Of a DNA stretch of 64,000 nucleotides, positions 7,493-15,811 are shown piece by piece. How positions within the stretch are numbered: the stretch's first letter is position 1; each line of letters begins with the position of its first letter. The stretch is taken from positions 1 through 64,000 of the IMG/VR virus record IMGVR_UViG_3300010354_000003; one strand, written 5' to 3'. Made by a program: the position numbers and the translations under genes. The notes under the pieces were generated by a model. The model was not told the DNA's origin, ran no database searches, and was given only the letters and a program-made list of their open reading frames with translations. The stretch comes from a virus.

Positions 7493-9801
7493 GCCCGAAT
7501 TCCTTCGCGCTGGATTTTGCTCGCAGCCTCCGCATCACGGATCGCAAGCTTTTGGTTTGCTTCTTGTTGCTTCATAATCATCTTCTGTTGGTGTGTTTGG
7601 TAGTCCATTTCCAACTTGGCTTGACGCTCGGCACGTTGGGCCTCAATCTTTGCAAGGACATCGGGAGGAACCCCTCCTGCTGTAGCCTCGACCGCTTGAC
7701 CTTGTGCCATAGCGGCCTGCTGGGCCTGCATCTCTTGGGCCTGTAGTTTCTGAACCTTGAGTGTTCCGTTGTGCAGAATTTCGTCAGCTTGCTGGAGCAT
7801 CTTGCGGAACATGGCAGCCTCTTGACGCAGAAGCGGGTCTTGAGACATGCGCTCGACGTGTTGAGCCATGTGTCCGTTAAGGTTGTTGATGCCTGGCAAT
7901 GTCTGGGCAATAGACATCGGATCGACTTCAAGTGCGTCTTGAGCTTGCGTAACAAGCGGGTTGAGTGCTTGGGCGTGAACCTTGGCATGAACAAGATCGT
8001 TCTGGCCGTCAATGACAGCAATTTGTCCGCCTTGCACTAGAACGTTGTTTTCCACTTGAGCAAGAGAAGCATCCCATGTGGGCGTCTCCGTTGCGCCAGG
8101 CTGTATTGCGTAACGTGCTGCATTCTCGTATCCAGCGGTTTCCGAAGCAATATCCCAAACAAGGTTCTGTTTACCGAAATCCGGCAGCGAACCGAATATA
8201 GCCATAAGCCTATCGTAAGCAATCATACGTGCTGCCTCCGAGCCAGCACCGACAGGCTTGGTAACGCGAAGGCGATCCGTATCAAGCGCAAAGAATGCTT
8301 GCAGATATCTGTCTTTGGCGCCCACTCCCTCCGATCCTCGCATAAGCAAACGTTTGTGAAGCTGCGAGATATAAGTGCCGCCAGGCTCCAGCGCATCGTA
8401 GTCACGGCGCTTCATCCGCTTAATCATCTCACGCATCAAACTCTCCCACGGGTCGAAGAACAAATTCAAAGCTGACACGCTCATTTTAGCAATATTGCTA
8501 AGTTCAGCGCGTACTTGTGTAGCCGACTTCTCGATGCTTGTGTTTACCAAAGACTCCGTGTTGTAGGCAGACGTCCTCTCGCGGAACAACTGGGTAAATG
8601 CGTTAACAATCGGCAGGGTTCCGTTAGATACGTTGGGAACTATAGTATCCTTAATGACCTCAATTCCTGGAGAAAGCAAATTGTAGACTCCATTTGGGAT
8701 GAATTGCATCTCCTGCAATGCCGTCTCGTCTTTGGGCTGGAACGTGGGGGCGGAACCAAACGATGCAATCTCCAGCAGCGAACAGTATGCGCGGTTAAGC
8801 GCACCGTTAATTGCGAACACATCATAACCTTGTCCGCGTATGCCATGATAGTATCCGTTAGTTCCGACTCCGTATGTAAAGACTGTATACGCTTGATACG
8901 CATTCTCAAAGCGCCCGATCTTCTTGTATAGGAAGTCTTGCGCTCCGTTGTCGTCCACAATCATAAAGTGCGAAACCTTGTCGTCAAACTCCTTGACCCA
9001 CAAATGCACAACCCGGATCGATTGCTGGTTCGCGGCTTGCGTGGTAAAATACAAGTCGTTGTTGCGAAGCTCAATTTCAAGCTTCTCCCAATCGTATTGG
9101 CGGAAGTTATAATAATTGTTGTTATTGTTGACGCACTGGATAATTGCACGACGACACGCCTCCACGTTGAATCCATTGATGGTGGCAGTCTCCTCGTCCT
9201 TAATCAGTTGGTAAAGCTGTGTTGGGCTGTAGAATCGCAAGCAAGCAGCCACATCGATATTCTCTTGCCCAACCTCTGTCTTGCGGGGAATTTTGAAGTC
9301 TGACATATCGGTGGCTTTCCACCGCCAGTCCCACTCGTCGTTGAACAAAGCAATTCCTACGCCGTGTTTGATGAACGCGTTGCAAAGTTTCAAATAGGTC
9401 GGGAAGAAGTTGCGCCACGAACGGATGCAGGCAGTAACTTCTTGGGCAACAACATTCTCAAGCTCGTCGCGCTCGACTTGAGGCCCGTAAGTAGTCGGGC
9501 AACTGAAGAACGTTTGGGGAGCGTTGATGATGTCGGTATATCCCGCAAGGGCTGTATCCAAGACTTGCTTGGCGAATCCCCACGACACGTTAACGCGATA
9601 ACCTTGTCCCGCGTTGATAAGCGCCCTCTCGTCGTAGGGTCGCTCGTTGTCGTAAGCCGCGTCAATCTTGCTGCGGTCAAATGCCGATACGGCATCCGCT
9701 CGTCGTAGTGTCTCCCAAACCTCATAGGCGCTCTTGGCGTCTTTTATCCTCGATACGGGCGGTTTGCCCGACTCGGAAATTGTTTCCAATACATCGCTCA
9801 T
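7489..9801 (-). CDS. Portal protein
   Basis: 770 aa, the size of large portals in short-tailed phages. Features consistent with a portal are an N-terminal alpha/beta region (DNERPYDERALINAGQGYR), a central wing region, a segment rich in short helices (GPQVERDELENVVAQEV), and a Gln/Ala-rich helical C-terminal barrel (about 670-770, QEMQAQQAAMAQGQAVEAT). It precedes the scaffold and capsid genes. AAGGAC lies six bases before the ATG. The start overlaps the stop of the next upstream gene by four bases. Confidence 0.75.
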   Translation of the reverse strand: MSDVLETISESGKPPVSRIKDAKSAYEVWETLRRADAVSAFDRSKIDAAYDNERPYDERALINAGQGYRVNVSWGFAKQVLDTALAGYTDIINAPQTFFSCPTTYGPQVERDELENVVAQEVTACIRSWRNFFPTYLKLCNAFIKHGVGIALFNDEWDWRWKATDMSDFKIPRKTEVGQENIDVAACLRFYSPTQLYQLIKDEETATINGFNVEACRRAIIQCVNNNNNYYNFRQYDWEKLEIELRNNDLYFTTQAANQQSIRVVHLWVKEFDDKVSHFMIVDDNGAQDFLYKKIGRFENAYQAYTVFTYGVGTNGYYHGIRGQGYDVFAINGALNRAYCSLLEIASFGSAPTFQPKDETALQEMQFIPNGVYNLLSPGIEVIKDTIVPNVSNGTLPIVNAFTQLFRERTSAYNTESLVNTSIEKSATQVRAELSNIAKMSVSALNLFFDPWESLMREMIKRMKRRDYDALEPGGTYISQLHKRLLMRGSEGVGAKDRYLQAFFALDTDRLRVTKPVGAGSEAARMIAYDRLMAIFGSLPDFGKQNLVWDIASETAGYENAARYAIQPGATETPTWDASLAQVENNVLVQGGQIAVIDGQNDLVHAKVHAQALNPLVTQAQDALEVDPMSIAQTLPGINNLNGHMAQHVERMSQDPLLRQEAAMFRKMLQQADEILHNGTLKVQKLQAQEMQAQQAAMAQGQAVEATAGGVPPDVLAKIEAQRAERQAKLEMDYQTHQQKMIMKQQEANQKLAIRDAEAASKIQREGIRA

Positions 9802-10742
9802 TTATTGTCCTTTTCTTTGCGATCCTTGAATAATCCGAAAAATGTCTTTGGCTTTTGCTTGCGCTCCTCGCGCTCCTCGCGCTCCTCAAGCTCTTCTGCA
9901 ATTTGCTCGGCATCTTCAATGGATACTTGTGTCGCTACTTTCATTTCTTTGTTGAAATTATTGTCTTCTTTTTTCAACATCAACTTGAGAAGCGATCCAT
10001 CTTTGCACCCGTGAACAAGAACAGCGTCCTTGTTGACTGGTTTGTTGAAATGGACGTCCCAAGCCAAGTTGGCAATTGAATCACATACAATAACATCTTT
10101 CTCTTTGCGATAGTTTTTTGTTCTCCAATTATTTTGGATCAATTCCGTGTTTGCAAGGGATGGTGTAGTATACCATTGGATGACCGATGACCAATGACGC
10201 CTCGTTGCAGACAACGAAGATAGAACAGGGATGGAACAGATTTCCGTTGAGTAGATTCCAATAGGAGCCATGCGGCTTCCAGAAACGGATTCGGGCAAAA
10301 GTTCTCCATTGTTGCCTTCGTAGTTTCGTTCCTTGTTTCCAAAGTAAATGAATGGCTCGCGCCCTGCTTTTGCCGCCCTTGTTGTGTCTGCATAATATTC
10401 TTGCGACAAGATATCCAGCCAGTGGTCGCTGACTGGCGTACTGTCCAATTCAAACCACAAAAACGCATCGTCTTCGCCTTTGTTAAGATGGTAACAAGTC
10501 TGCTGCCAATAGTGGTTGCAAGCCATAGGCCAACCATAATTATTGTTTTCAATAATCAATTTTTCTGAAGATTCAAATTTGCTGCCTATGTTTTCAAGAA
10601 TGGAATCCACATCAGCTTGAACTTCTTTAGAACCCACCACAAGCAAATCGTTATCAGGGCAAATTTCGTATTTCTCAAAAGCAGCATAGAGATTTGGAAT
10701 TAGTTCTTTGTCTGACTCTGATACAGGTATAACAAGCTTCAT
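9798..10742 (-). CDS. GT-A-like glycosyltransferase
   Basis: 314 aa. An N-terminal nucleotide-sugar-type fold is suggested by alternating beta strands and the acidic motif FLWFELDSTPV (residues about 94-104), a DxD-like metal and sugar-nucleotide site. The gene at 13115 carries the matching motif FIWLEPDSIPL with a similar following W...ILAREY and a similar C-terminal DAV-hydrophobic-H segment, so the two look like distant paralogues. The last 60 residues form a separate Glu/Arg/Lys-rich coiled coil. It is coupled to the portal gene (4-base overlap). Candidate substrate: virion proteins or host-derived glycan; not determinable here. Confidence 0.6.
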   Translation of the reverse strand: MKLVIPVSESDKELIPNLYAAFEKYEICPDNDLLVVGSKEVQADVDSILENIGSKFESSEKLIIENNNYGWPMACNHYWQQTCYHLNKGEDDAFLWFELDSTPVSDHWLDILSQEYYADTTRAAKAGREPFIYFGNKERNYEGNNGELLPESVSGSRMAPIGIYSTEICSIPVLSSLSATRRHWSSVIQWYTTPSLANTELIQNNWRTKNYRKEKDVIVCDSIANLAWDVHFNKPVNKDAVLVHGCKDGSLLKLMLKKEDNNFNKEMKVATQVSIEDAEQIAEELEEREEREERKQKPKTFFGLFKDRKEKDNK

Positions 10743-11098
10743 TAGAATAACATTGAAAAGGTTGCTTTAAATTTGATGGGTCGCGAAGGTTTGGAATCCT
10801 CGATAAACTCTTGGCAGTTTACTTGTCTCCAAACGCTGCGAGGCATAAAGAAGCCATACTCGTAAATACCGCGAGATATAATGATAACCTTAAAACCCGC
10901 ACGATCCAACTGGAACTGCGATCCCTTGAGTGAACGCTTAACAGCCAAAGCCAAAGGACTGTTAATAGGATCGTGCTTAGTGCCGTTATCATAATCTTCG
11001 GGCGTAACTTGAATGTCGAAAGTAACATCCTCGCGTTTCTCGTCAATAAACTTTTCGGCCTTCGTTTTTTCCAGACCGAGGGCTTGCAGGAGTGTCAT
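10742..11098 (-). CDS. Unknown protein next to terminase
   Basis: 118 aa from ATG 11098, whose first bases overlap the TGA of the small upstream gene (ATGA). A longer reading from 11197 runs through that gene and is rejected. The C-terminal half is beta-rich (FKVIIISRGIYEYGFFMPRSVW). No family is recognised. Confidence 0.65.
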   Translation of the reverse strand: MTLLQALGLEKTKAEKFIDEKREDVTFDIQVTPEDYDNGTKHDPINSPLALAVKRSLKGSQFQLDRAGFKVIIISRGIYEYGFFMPRSVWRQVNCQEFIEDSKPSRPIKFKATFSMLF

Positions 11099-11253
11099 AC
11101 CATTCCGGCTTCTTTCTTCGCTTTTGCGATCTCTTTCTTCAACCAACCCGTGAAGGTGGTTCCTTTCATCAGAAGCCAAGCCCGAAAGAACTTCCAATCA
11201 TCGGGAGGCAGCTTGGCAACCGTGCGGTGCTTTTCCTCTTTTGCGTTTGACAT
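11095..11253 (-). CDS. Small ribbon-helix-helix-like protein
   Basis: 52 aa. A short strand (TVAKLPPDDW) is followed by two helices (KFFRAWLLMK and FTGWLKKEIAKAKK), the layout of Arc/CopG ribbon-helix-helix DNA-binding proteins. It is the first gene of the leftward head operon and starts 8 bases after a good -10 box, divergent from the large terminase. It could autoregulate this divergent promoter region. It is coupled by ATGA to the next gene. Confidence 0.6.
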   Translation of the reverse strand: MSNAKEEKHRTVAKLPPDDWKFFRAWLLMKGTTFTGWLKKEIAKAKKEAGMV

Positions 11254-11261
11254 GGTGCATA

Positions 11262-11289
11262 GTTATACACTAACACATACGGGTTGCAA
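11262..11289 (-). promoter_or_regulatory. Promoter for the leftward head operon
   Basis: On the minus strand TTGCAA (11289-11284), a 16-base spacer and TATAAC (11267-11262). The ATG at 11253 follows after eight bases, so the predicted RNA start coincides with the start codon (leaderless). Confidence 0.5.
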
Positions 11290-11300
11290 CAAATATTTTA

Positions 11301-13118
11301 ATGAAAGCGAACGAGGGAGTCAGCGCCCCCATCTACGGCGATCCGATTGAGGGCTACAAACACAAGTATGGATTCAACTGGCGCAAGGGAACACACGACC
11401 TTGCGATTGAGTTGGCGATGTTCCGCGAGAAGATTACCAGACGCATTCCAGATGACATCGGCAAAGCCAAGACACACGAACATTTCTTGGCAATTTCCAA
11501 GGCTCTGTGGCCCGAGCGTGACGCAAAAGTTCCTGCAAACTTCATCTGGCACCCGTGGGCGATGCGAATGCTGGAGGCTTCTTGCAAGCACGACTACCTT
11601 GCGATTGCTGGAAGTGGCGGTTTTGGAAAGTCTGAATTCTATGCCATCTGGGCAATTATTAACTACTTAGCCGACCCAGAGAACACGATTGTCCTAGCCA
11701 CCTCTACAACAATCAAGGCATCCAAGCAACGTATCTGGGGTAAGATTGTGAAGTATTGGCAGATTTGCGAACAGCTTGGACTGCCAGGCAAGCTTGTGGA
11801 TTCCCTAAACACAATCCGCTACGTGGACTCCAAGGGCAAGGCGAGCAAGGGTGATCTGTCTGGAATTACTTTGATACCTGGCGAAAAGAAGAAAGAGAAA
11901 GATGCCACTGGCAAGATGCAAGGTATCCACCAAAAGAACGTGATCTTCGTTGCTGACGAGTTGTCTGAACTCTCCGAGGCAATTACCGAGGTTGCCTTCT
12001 ACAACTTGTCAAAAGGTTGCGAACGCTTTCAATTTATTGGTATCTCCAACCCAGCCTCGTATGTAGATGCTTTTGGAAAGTTTGCAAAACCTAAAGACGG
12101 TTGGGATAGCATTACAGTCGAGGATGATGATTGGGAAACTGAGCGTGGCGTTTGCTTGCATTTTGATACGCTAAAGAATCCGAATATGGAGCGGGGTAAA
12201 AAGTATTACCCGTGGATGGATGGACCAGAGGACTTGGAGAAAGTCCCAGTATCTGAAAGAAATACTGCGTCATATTGGCGCATGTATCGCGGGTTCTGGT
12301 GTCCGGCTGGCGTTACAGATCAAATCTACTCTGAAGTGGAAATTGTTAACTCCAAGGCTTTGGACAAAGCAATCTGGCTGGATAACGAGTTTGTGCGCGT
12401 TGCGTTTCTTGACCCATCCTTCACAAACGGTGGCGATAGGGCGATCCTATATTTTGGAACTGTTGGTAAACTGACCGAACCTTACGGATACAAGGGTTTA
12501 CAATACGACGAGTTCTTGAAGTTTGCCGAGGATGTTACCGACCAATCTTCCACACGAACAGAACAGATTGTTCGATGGTTTAGGGATGAATGCGTAAAAC
12601 GCGGCGTCCAACCCCGCAGTGCTGGATACGACAAGTCTGGTGCTGGCGGACCGCTGGGAGATGTTATTTCCATCGCTTGGAGCAAGGATGTTTACGGACT
12701 CCAGTTCGGTGGCAAGGCTTCGGATAAACCAGTATCCGCCTACGACCAGACTCCGGCACACGAACGGTATGTGAACTCCGTCTCCGAGATTTGGTATTCG
12801 CTGAAGGAGTACATGCGGGCTGGACAGATTCGCGGTATATCAAATGAGATGATGCAAGAGATGTGCCAGCGAAAGTTGGACAAGCACGGCATTAAGGACT
12901 TGAACCTACGCATAAAAGTTATGCCGAAATCCGAGATGAAACTAACATACGGCATGTCTCCAGACATTGCTGACGCAGGAATGGGCCTCCTTGCCCTTTG
13001 CAGGGAGCGGTTGGGGCTGGACAGCACGACTGTTACAAAAGCGATAAATACGAACAATAAGGCTGAAAGCAAGGGGTGGAAGCAAGCATTCAGCAAGTTC
13101 AGAACTATTTACCGTTAA
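11301..13118 (+). CDS. terL: Terminase large subunit
   Basis: 605 aa. This is the DNA packaging ATPase and nuclease that cuts concatemers and pumps DNA through the portal. Walker A is GSGGFGKS (104-111), Walker B VIFVADE (214-220) with the catalytic Glu, and the coupling motif is near GISNPAS (247-253). The RNase H-like nuclease domain begins around LDPSFTNGGD (Asp371), with further acidic residues at GYDKSGAG and SPDIADAG. It lies on the strand opposite to portal and capsid genes and about 34 kb from the small subunit. No Shine-Dalgarno site is visible upstream of the ATG. Confidence 0.95.
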   Translation: MKANEGVSAPIYGDPIEGYKHKYGFNWRKGTHDLAIELAMFREKITRRIPDDIGKAKTHEHFLAISKALWPERDAKVPANFIWHPWAMRMLEASCKHDYLAIAGSGGFGKSEFYAIWAIINYLADPENTIVLATSTTIKASKQRIWGKIVKYWQICEQLGLPGKLVDSLNTIRYVDSKGKASKGDLSGITLIPGEKKKEKDATGKMQGIHQKNVIFVADELSELSEAITEVAFYNLSKGCERFQFIGISNPASYVDAFGKFAKPKDGWDSITVEDDDWETERGVCLHFDTLKNPNMERGKKYYPWMDGPEDLEKVPVSERNTASYWRMYRGFWCPAGVTDQIYSEVEIVNSKALDKAIWLDNEFVRVAFLDPSFTNGGDRAILYFGTVGKLTEPYGYKGLQYDEFLKFAEDVTDQSSTRTEQIVRWFRDECVKRGVQPRSAGYDKSGAGGPLGDVISIAWSKDVYGLQFGGKASDKPVSAYDQTPAHERYVNSVSEIWYSLKEYMRAGQIRGISNEMMQEMCQRKLDKHGIKDLNLRIKVMPKSEMKLTYGMSPDIADAGMGLLALCRERLGLDSTTVTKAINTNNKAESKGWKQAFSKFRTIYR

Positions 13119-13675
13119 CCAATAAGTCCTTGGAATTTGTCGCGGTGGAAGATAACTGCATCTTCACGCAATAAATGGCGATCCCTCGGGAAGATATGCG
13201 GCTCGCATTTGCCGCCATCGTAACGCGCGTAGGTATGCTGGATAAGCGGTGTAAATGAGATTAGCGGTTTGATGTTTTTAATCATCCACCCATCCCATCC
13301 GTCTGCTTTGATCCCAGCCGGAATAAGCTTTCTTGCAAGCTTGCCATACACGCCTATGCCGCCAACAAGATCATGCGGTGGATGCGTGTCGCTGGACAAC
13401 ATAATGTCACTGCCAAACCTATGATATTCCCTTGCGAGAATTCCAGCCCATCCGATACGAAGCGGAATGCTGTCCGGTTCCAACCAAATAAATGGAGTGT
13501 CGCCCATGCAATTGAATGCCTGCTGCAATGCGTGGTTGTTCCTCTCTGGGTATGATGTGACCTTCTCGTCGTTCTGGATGACAATGACATCTGTCCCGTC
13601 CAGCCAGCGGCAGTATTCCACAAGCTTGTCCACCTCCTTAACTTGGCTCTTCGCTTTAACAATTACAACTTGCAT
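13115..13675 (-). CDS. GT-A-like glycosyltransferase (short)
   Basis: 186 aa from ATG 13675 (a GTG at 13696 with an upstream GGAG is an alternative). Contains FIWLEPDSIPL (Glu66-x-Asp68), a DxD-like motif shared with the gene at 9798, followed by W-x-x-ILAREY and a conserved His-rich tail. The fold is probably a GT-A nucleotide-diphospho-sugar transferase, with a minimal length for that family. It overlaps the methyltransferase gene by 13 bases and belongs to a four-gene block 13115-15811 downstream of the giant protein gene. Confidence 0.6.
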   Translation of the reverse strand: MQVVIVKAKSQVKEVDKLVEYCRWLDGTDVIVIQNDEKVTSYPERNNHALQQAFNCMGDTPFIWLEPDSIPLRIGWAGILAREYHRFGSDIMLSSDTHPPHDLVGGIGVYGKLARKLIPAGIKADGWDGWMIKNIKPLISFTPLIQHTYARYDGGKCEPHIFPRDRHLLREDAVIFHRDKFQGLIG

Positions 13676-14241
13676 AGGACTAACTCTATAAAACACTCTA
13701 CTCCTTTTGCTTCTTCAAATGTTTGGTCTACGCTTGGGGATAAGTTGTAGTCGTAGTTGTTGTCCACAAGGATAGCCCGTTTTGCATAGGCATACGGACT
13801 GACATGCTCCAAGAAAGCGTGGATATTGACGTGGCGCTGGGATGGACTTGTTTCGTGCGTGAAACTCCAAGTGCTTTTGTGGTCTGGGTTGTATCGCGAT
13901 GGCCACACCTTTCCCTCGTATAAAGACCAATCTGGGACAGAAACCACTGCATGCCCTCCGCTCTTAACAATCTTCAACCATTCCAGTATTGCATCAAATG
14001 GGTTGTGCATGTGTTCCAAACACTGGGATGCATGCAGGTAATCAAATTGTTTTGTAAAGTATTTGGAGATAACATTTGCGTCCCCATGCTCCAAATCAAA
14101 AGCAATGCAATCATTATACCAAATCTTGTCGGGACCGCATCCAACATCAATACCCTCTCCCTTGAAAATATCGCTCCAGTTGAATATGCCAAGCTTGTCT
14201 TCCACAAGCCTTCTCCTCATTGCCTTGCTGGTTTCGTTCAT
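13663..14241 (-). CDS. SAM-dependent methyltransferase (class I)
   Basis: 192 aa. Motif I is IDVGCGP (about residues 31-37), the acidic end of strand 2 is AFDLEHGD, and SQCLEHMHNPFDAILEW followed by VKSGGHAVVSVPD matches the Methyltransf_11 type used on sugars and small molecules. No DNA-methylase DPPY/NPPY motif is present, so a DNA substrate is unlikely. It is coupled by four bases to the glycosyltransferase gene upstream, suggesting modification of a glycan. Confidence 0.8.
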   Translation of the reverse strand: MNETSKAMRRRLVEDKLGIFNWSDIFKGEGIDVGCGPDKIWYNDCIAFDLEHGDANVISKYFTKQFDYLHASQCLEHMHNPFDAILEWLKIVKSGGHAVVSVPDWSLYEGKVWPSRYNPDHKSTWSFTHETSPSQRHVNIHAFLEHVSPYAYAKRAILVDNNYDYNLSPSVDQTFEEAKGVECFIELVLCKL

Positions 14242-15185
14242 CCTATAAGCTCCCTCACACGCTGTATGTCGCTGGACACACGTTCGGAAAGATTGCTTCC
14301 CAGTATACTTGGGGATGTTTCGCGGACAATAATGTCTTCAATCTCGCGTTTTGTTCCAACAACACCATTGTTCTTTGCATCCACAACCAATGCGTCAATT
14401 GCATAGCTTTTCAACGTCTTTCCGTTTACAGTAATCCGCCACCCGCCTGAAGGTGTTTGGCTCTTGTTTGCATTTGATTCAAGTGCTTTGCTGTGCAACT
14501 TTATGTTTATCCCTGCAACGCTTGTGTCGATTGTTCCATCGTAGCAGAACGTTGCGTTGTCACGCTTGTAGATACAATCCGGTTGCCACAAACACACCTC
14601 TTGGATTGAACGATGCTTCAATCCTTCCGCAACGCAATTTGATGAGCTTTGGTTGCCGATAAAACAATCCGAGCTATTTATTGCAATAGCCAGTTCAAGA
14701 TAATCCTTAACAATCAATCTGTCTACTTTTCCAAATGACCTGCAAAACAACTCGTATTCGTTGTTGTGACCAACAAACAACATCTTTTCTCCCAATAGTT
14801 TTACAAGTTCACTCCAAGGGAAAATAGGATTCACATATCTATGGGTCTTGTTAACAATAATTCTACCATTGAACTTGCTGTCTTTTGGAACAAACAGCCA
14901 AGGCCTTGATAGGTCTGTCGGTTGCTTTATCCATCTGGCATGCAATTCCGCAAGCTGAACGCCCCAAGGCAACCCTTGCTTTCTAAACTCAACAAACGAT
15001 TTGTTTATCCTAATCAAGTTCTTTTCGCCACACTTGTCGATATATGGTTGCAGTTCTAGCAGTGGTTTCAAAACCTTAACTGCGTTGGAATTGTTTTGAA
15101 TGTAATAACTCCCGCCTCCAGCAGCTTGAACTGCGGCCAAGCTTAGTATTATGTCGCCTAAATCTCGTTCATGTAAAAAGTTCAT
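14238..15185 (-). CDS. GT9-like (heptosyltransferase-type) glycosyltransferase
   Basis: 315 aa. The N-terminal FLHERDLGDIILSLAAVQ resembles the GD-x-hydrophobic-x-SLP strand-loop of ADP-heptose:LPS heptosyltransferases. The C-terminal half has LFVGHNNEYELFC and AINSSDCFIGNQSSSNCVAEGL, equivalent to the nucleotide-binding GN-S/P-P-x-H-x-A region. The gene at 35483 shares the same blocks (GDIVYSIPTLQ, LFIGNQSSPNAICEGLKHSCIQE), so these are paralogues. The last about 100 residues, with no counterpart in the 35483 protein, are of unknown role. Confidence 0.7.
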   Translation of the reverse strand: MNFLHERDLGDIILSLAAVQAAGGGSYYIQNNSNAVKVLKPLLELQPYIDKCGEKNLIRINKSFVEFRKQGLPWGVQLAELHARWIKQPTDLSRPWLFVPKDSKFNGRIIVNKTHRYVNPIFPWSELVKLLGEKMLFVGHNNEYELFCRSFGKVDRLIVKDYLELAIAINSSDCFIGNQSSSNCVAEGLKHRSIQEVCLWQPDCIYKRDNATFCYDGTIDTSVAGINIKLHSKALESNANKSQTPSGGWRITVNGKTLKSYAIDALVVDAKNNGVVGTKREIEDIIVRETSPSILGSNLSERVSSDIQRVRELIG

Positions 15186-15811
15186 CTATCGGAGCTTTTC
15201 CAGCAATGTGTAAGTTTCTTGAAATCGTTTTTAAGTTCTTCGCTCAACCCATCCCTTTGAACATCCAAAGGAACGTGAACCGCAGATTTTAACTCGCAAG
15301 AACATACGAGGCAAGCACCCAGATTCCTGTCGTTGGATGTCTTTCTGTCCCCCAATACTCCGTGGATTAGCGATAATACGCCACCCATACACGCACCGCA
15401 CGAAAACTGGAGCGTCACGTTGTTCGGACATCCCGCGCAGATGCTAGCGCGTCTCTCTGCTTCGTCTTGCGAAACGAACGCAGCCTTGCCGTTCAATACT
15501 TGCATCGCCCATGACTTGATCATGTTTAGGAACGACAGCACGGCTTGTAGCGACAATCTCCTACGAACAATCTTATCAAGTGAAACAGGCTTGCACATCT
15601 TGCCCCAATTGTTCTGCACACACATCTCGGAAATCAACTCCTCCTCCCAGTCTGGAGACAGTGCAATATTGTTTGCTAGACAATGGTTAACGTAGTTCTT
15701 AATGAACGCCTTGTAGTCGTAGTGCTTGAGTTTAAGTCCCGTGACTGGATGTGTGTAGCGCCACTCGCCTGGCGGGCAAGTGGACTTGTCAGTGTATGTG
15801 TATTGGATCAT
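15182..15811 (-). CDS. Cysteine-rich (zinc-ribbon-like) phage protein
   Basis: 209 aa. C-terminal half carries CAGCPNN, CGACMGG and CLVCSCELK, eight closely spaced cysteines that would bind two metal ions. The N-terminal half is unremarkable and helical. It overlaps its neighbours by four bases on both sides. A protein of this layout next to large virion proteins is known in other phages but without an assigned role as far as I know. Confidence 0.65.
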   Translation of the reverse strand: MIQYTYTDKSTCPPGEWRYTHPVTGLKLKHYDYKAFIKNYVNHCLANNIALSPDWEEELISEMCVQNNWGKMCKPVSLDKIVRRRLSLQAVLSFLNMIKSWAMQVLNGKAAFVSQDEAERRASICAGCPNNVTLQFSCGACMGGVLSLIHGVLGDRKTSNDRNLGACLVCSCELKSAVHVPLDVQRDGLSEELKNDFKKLTHCWKSSDR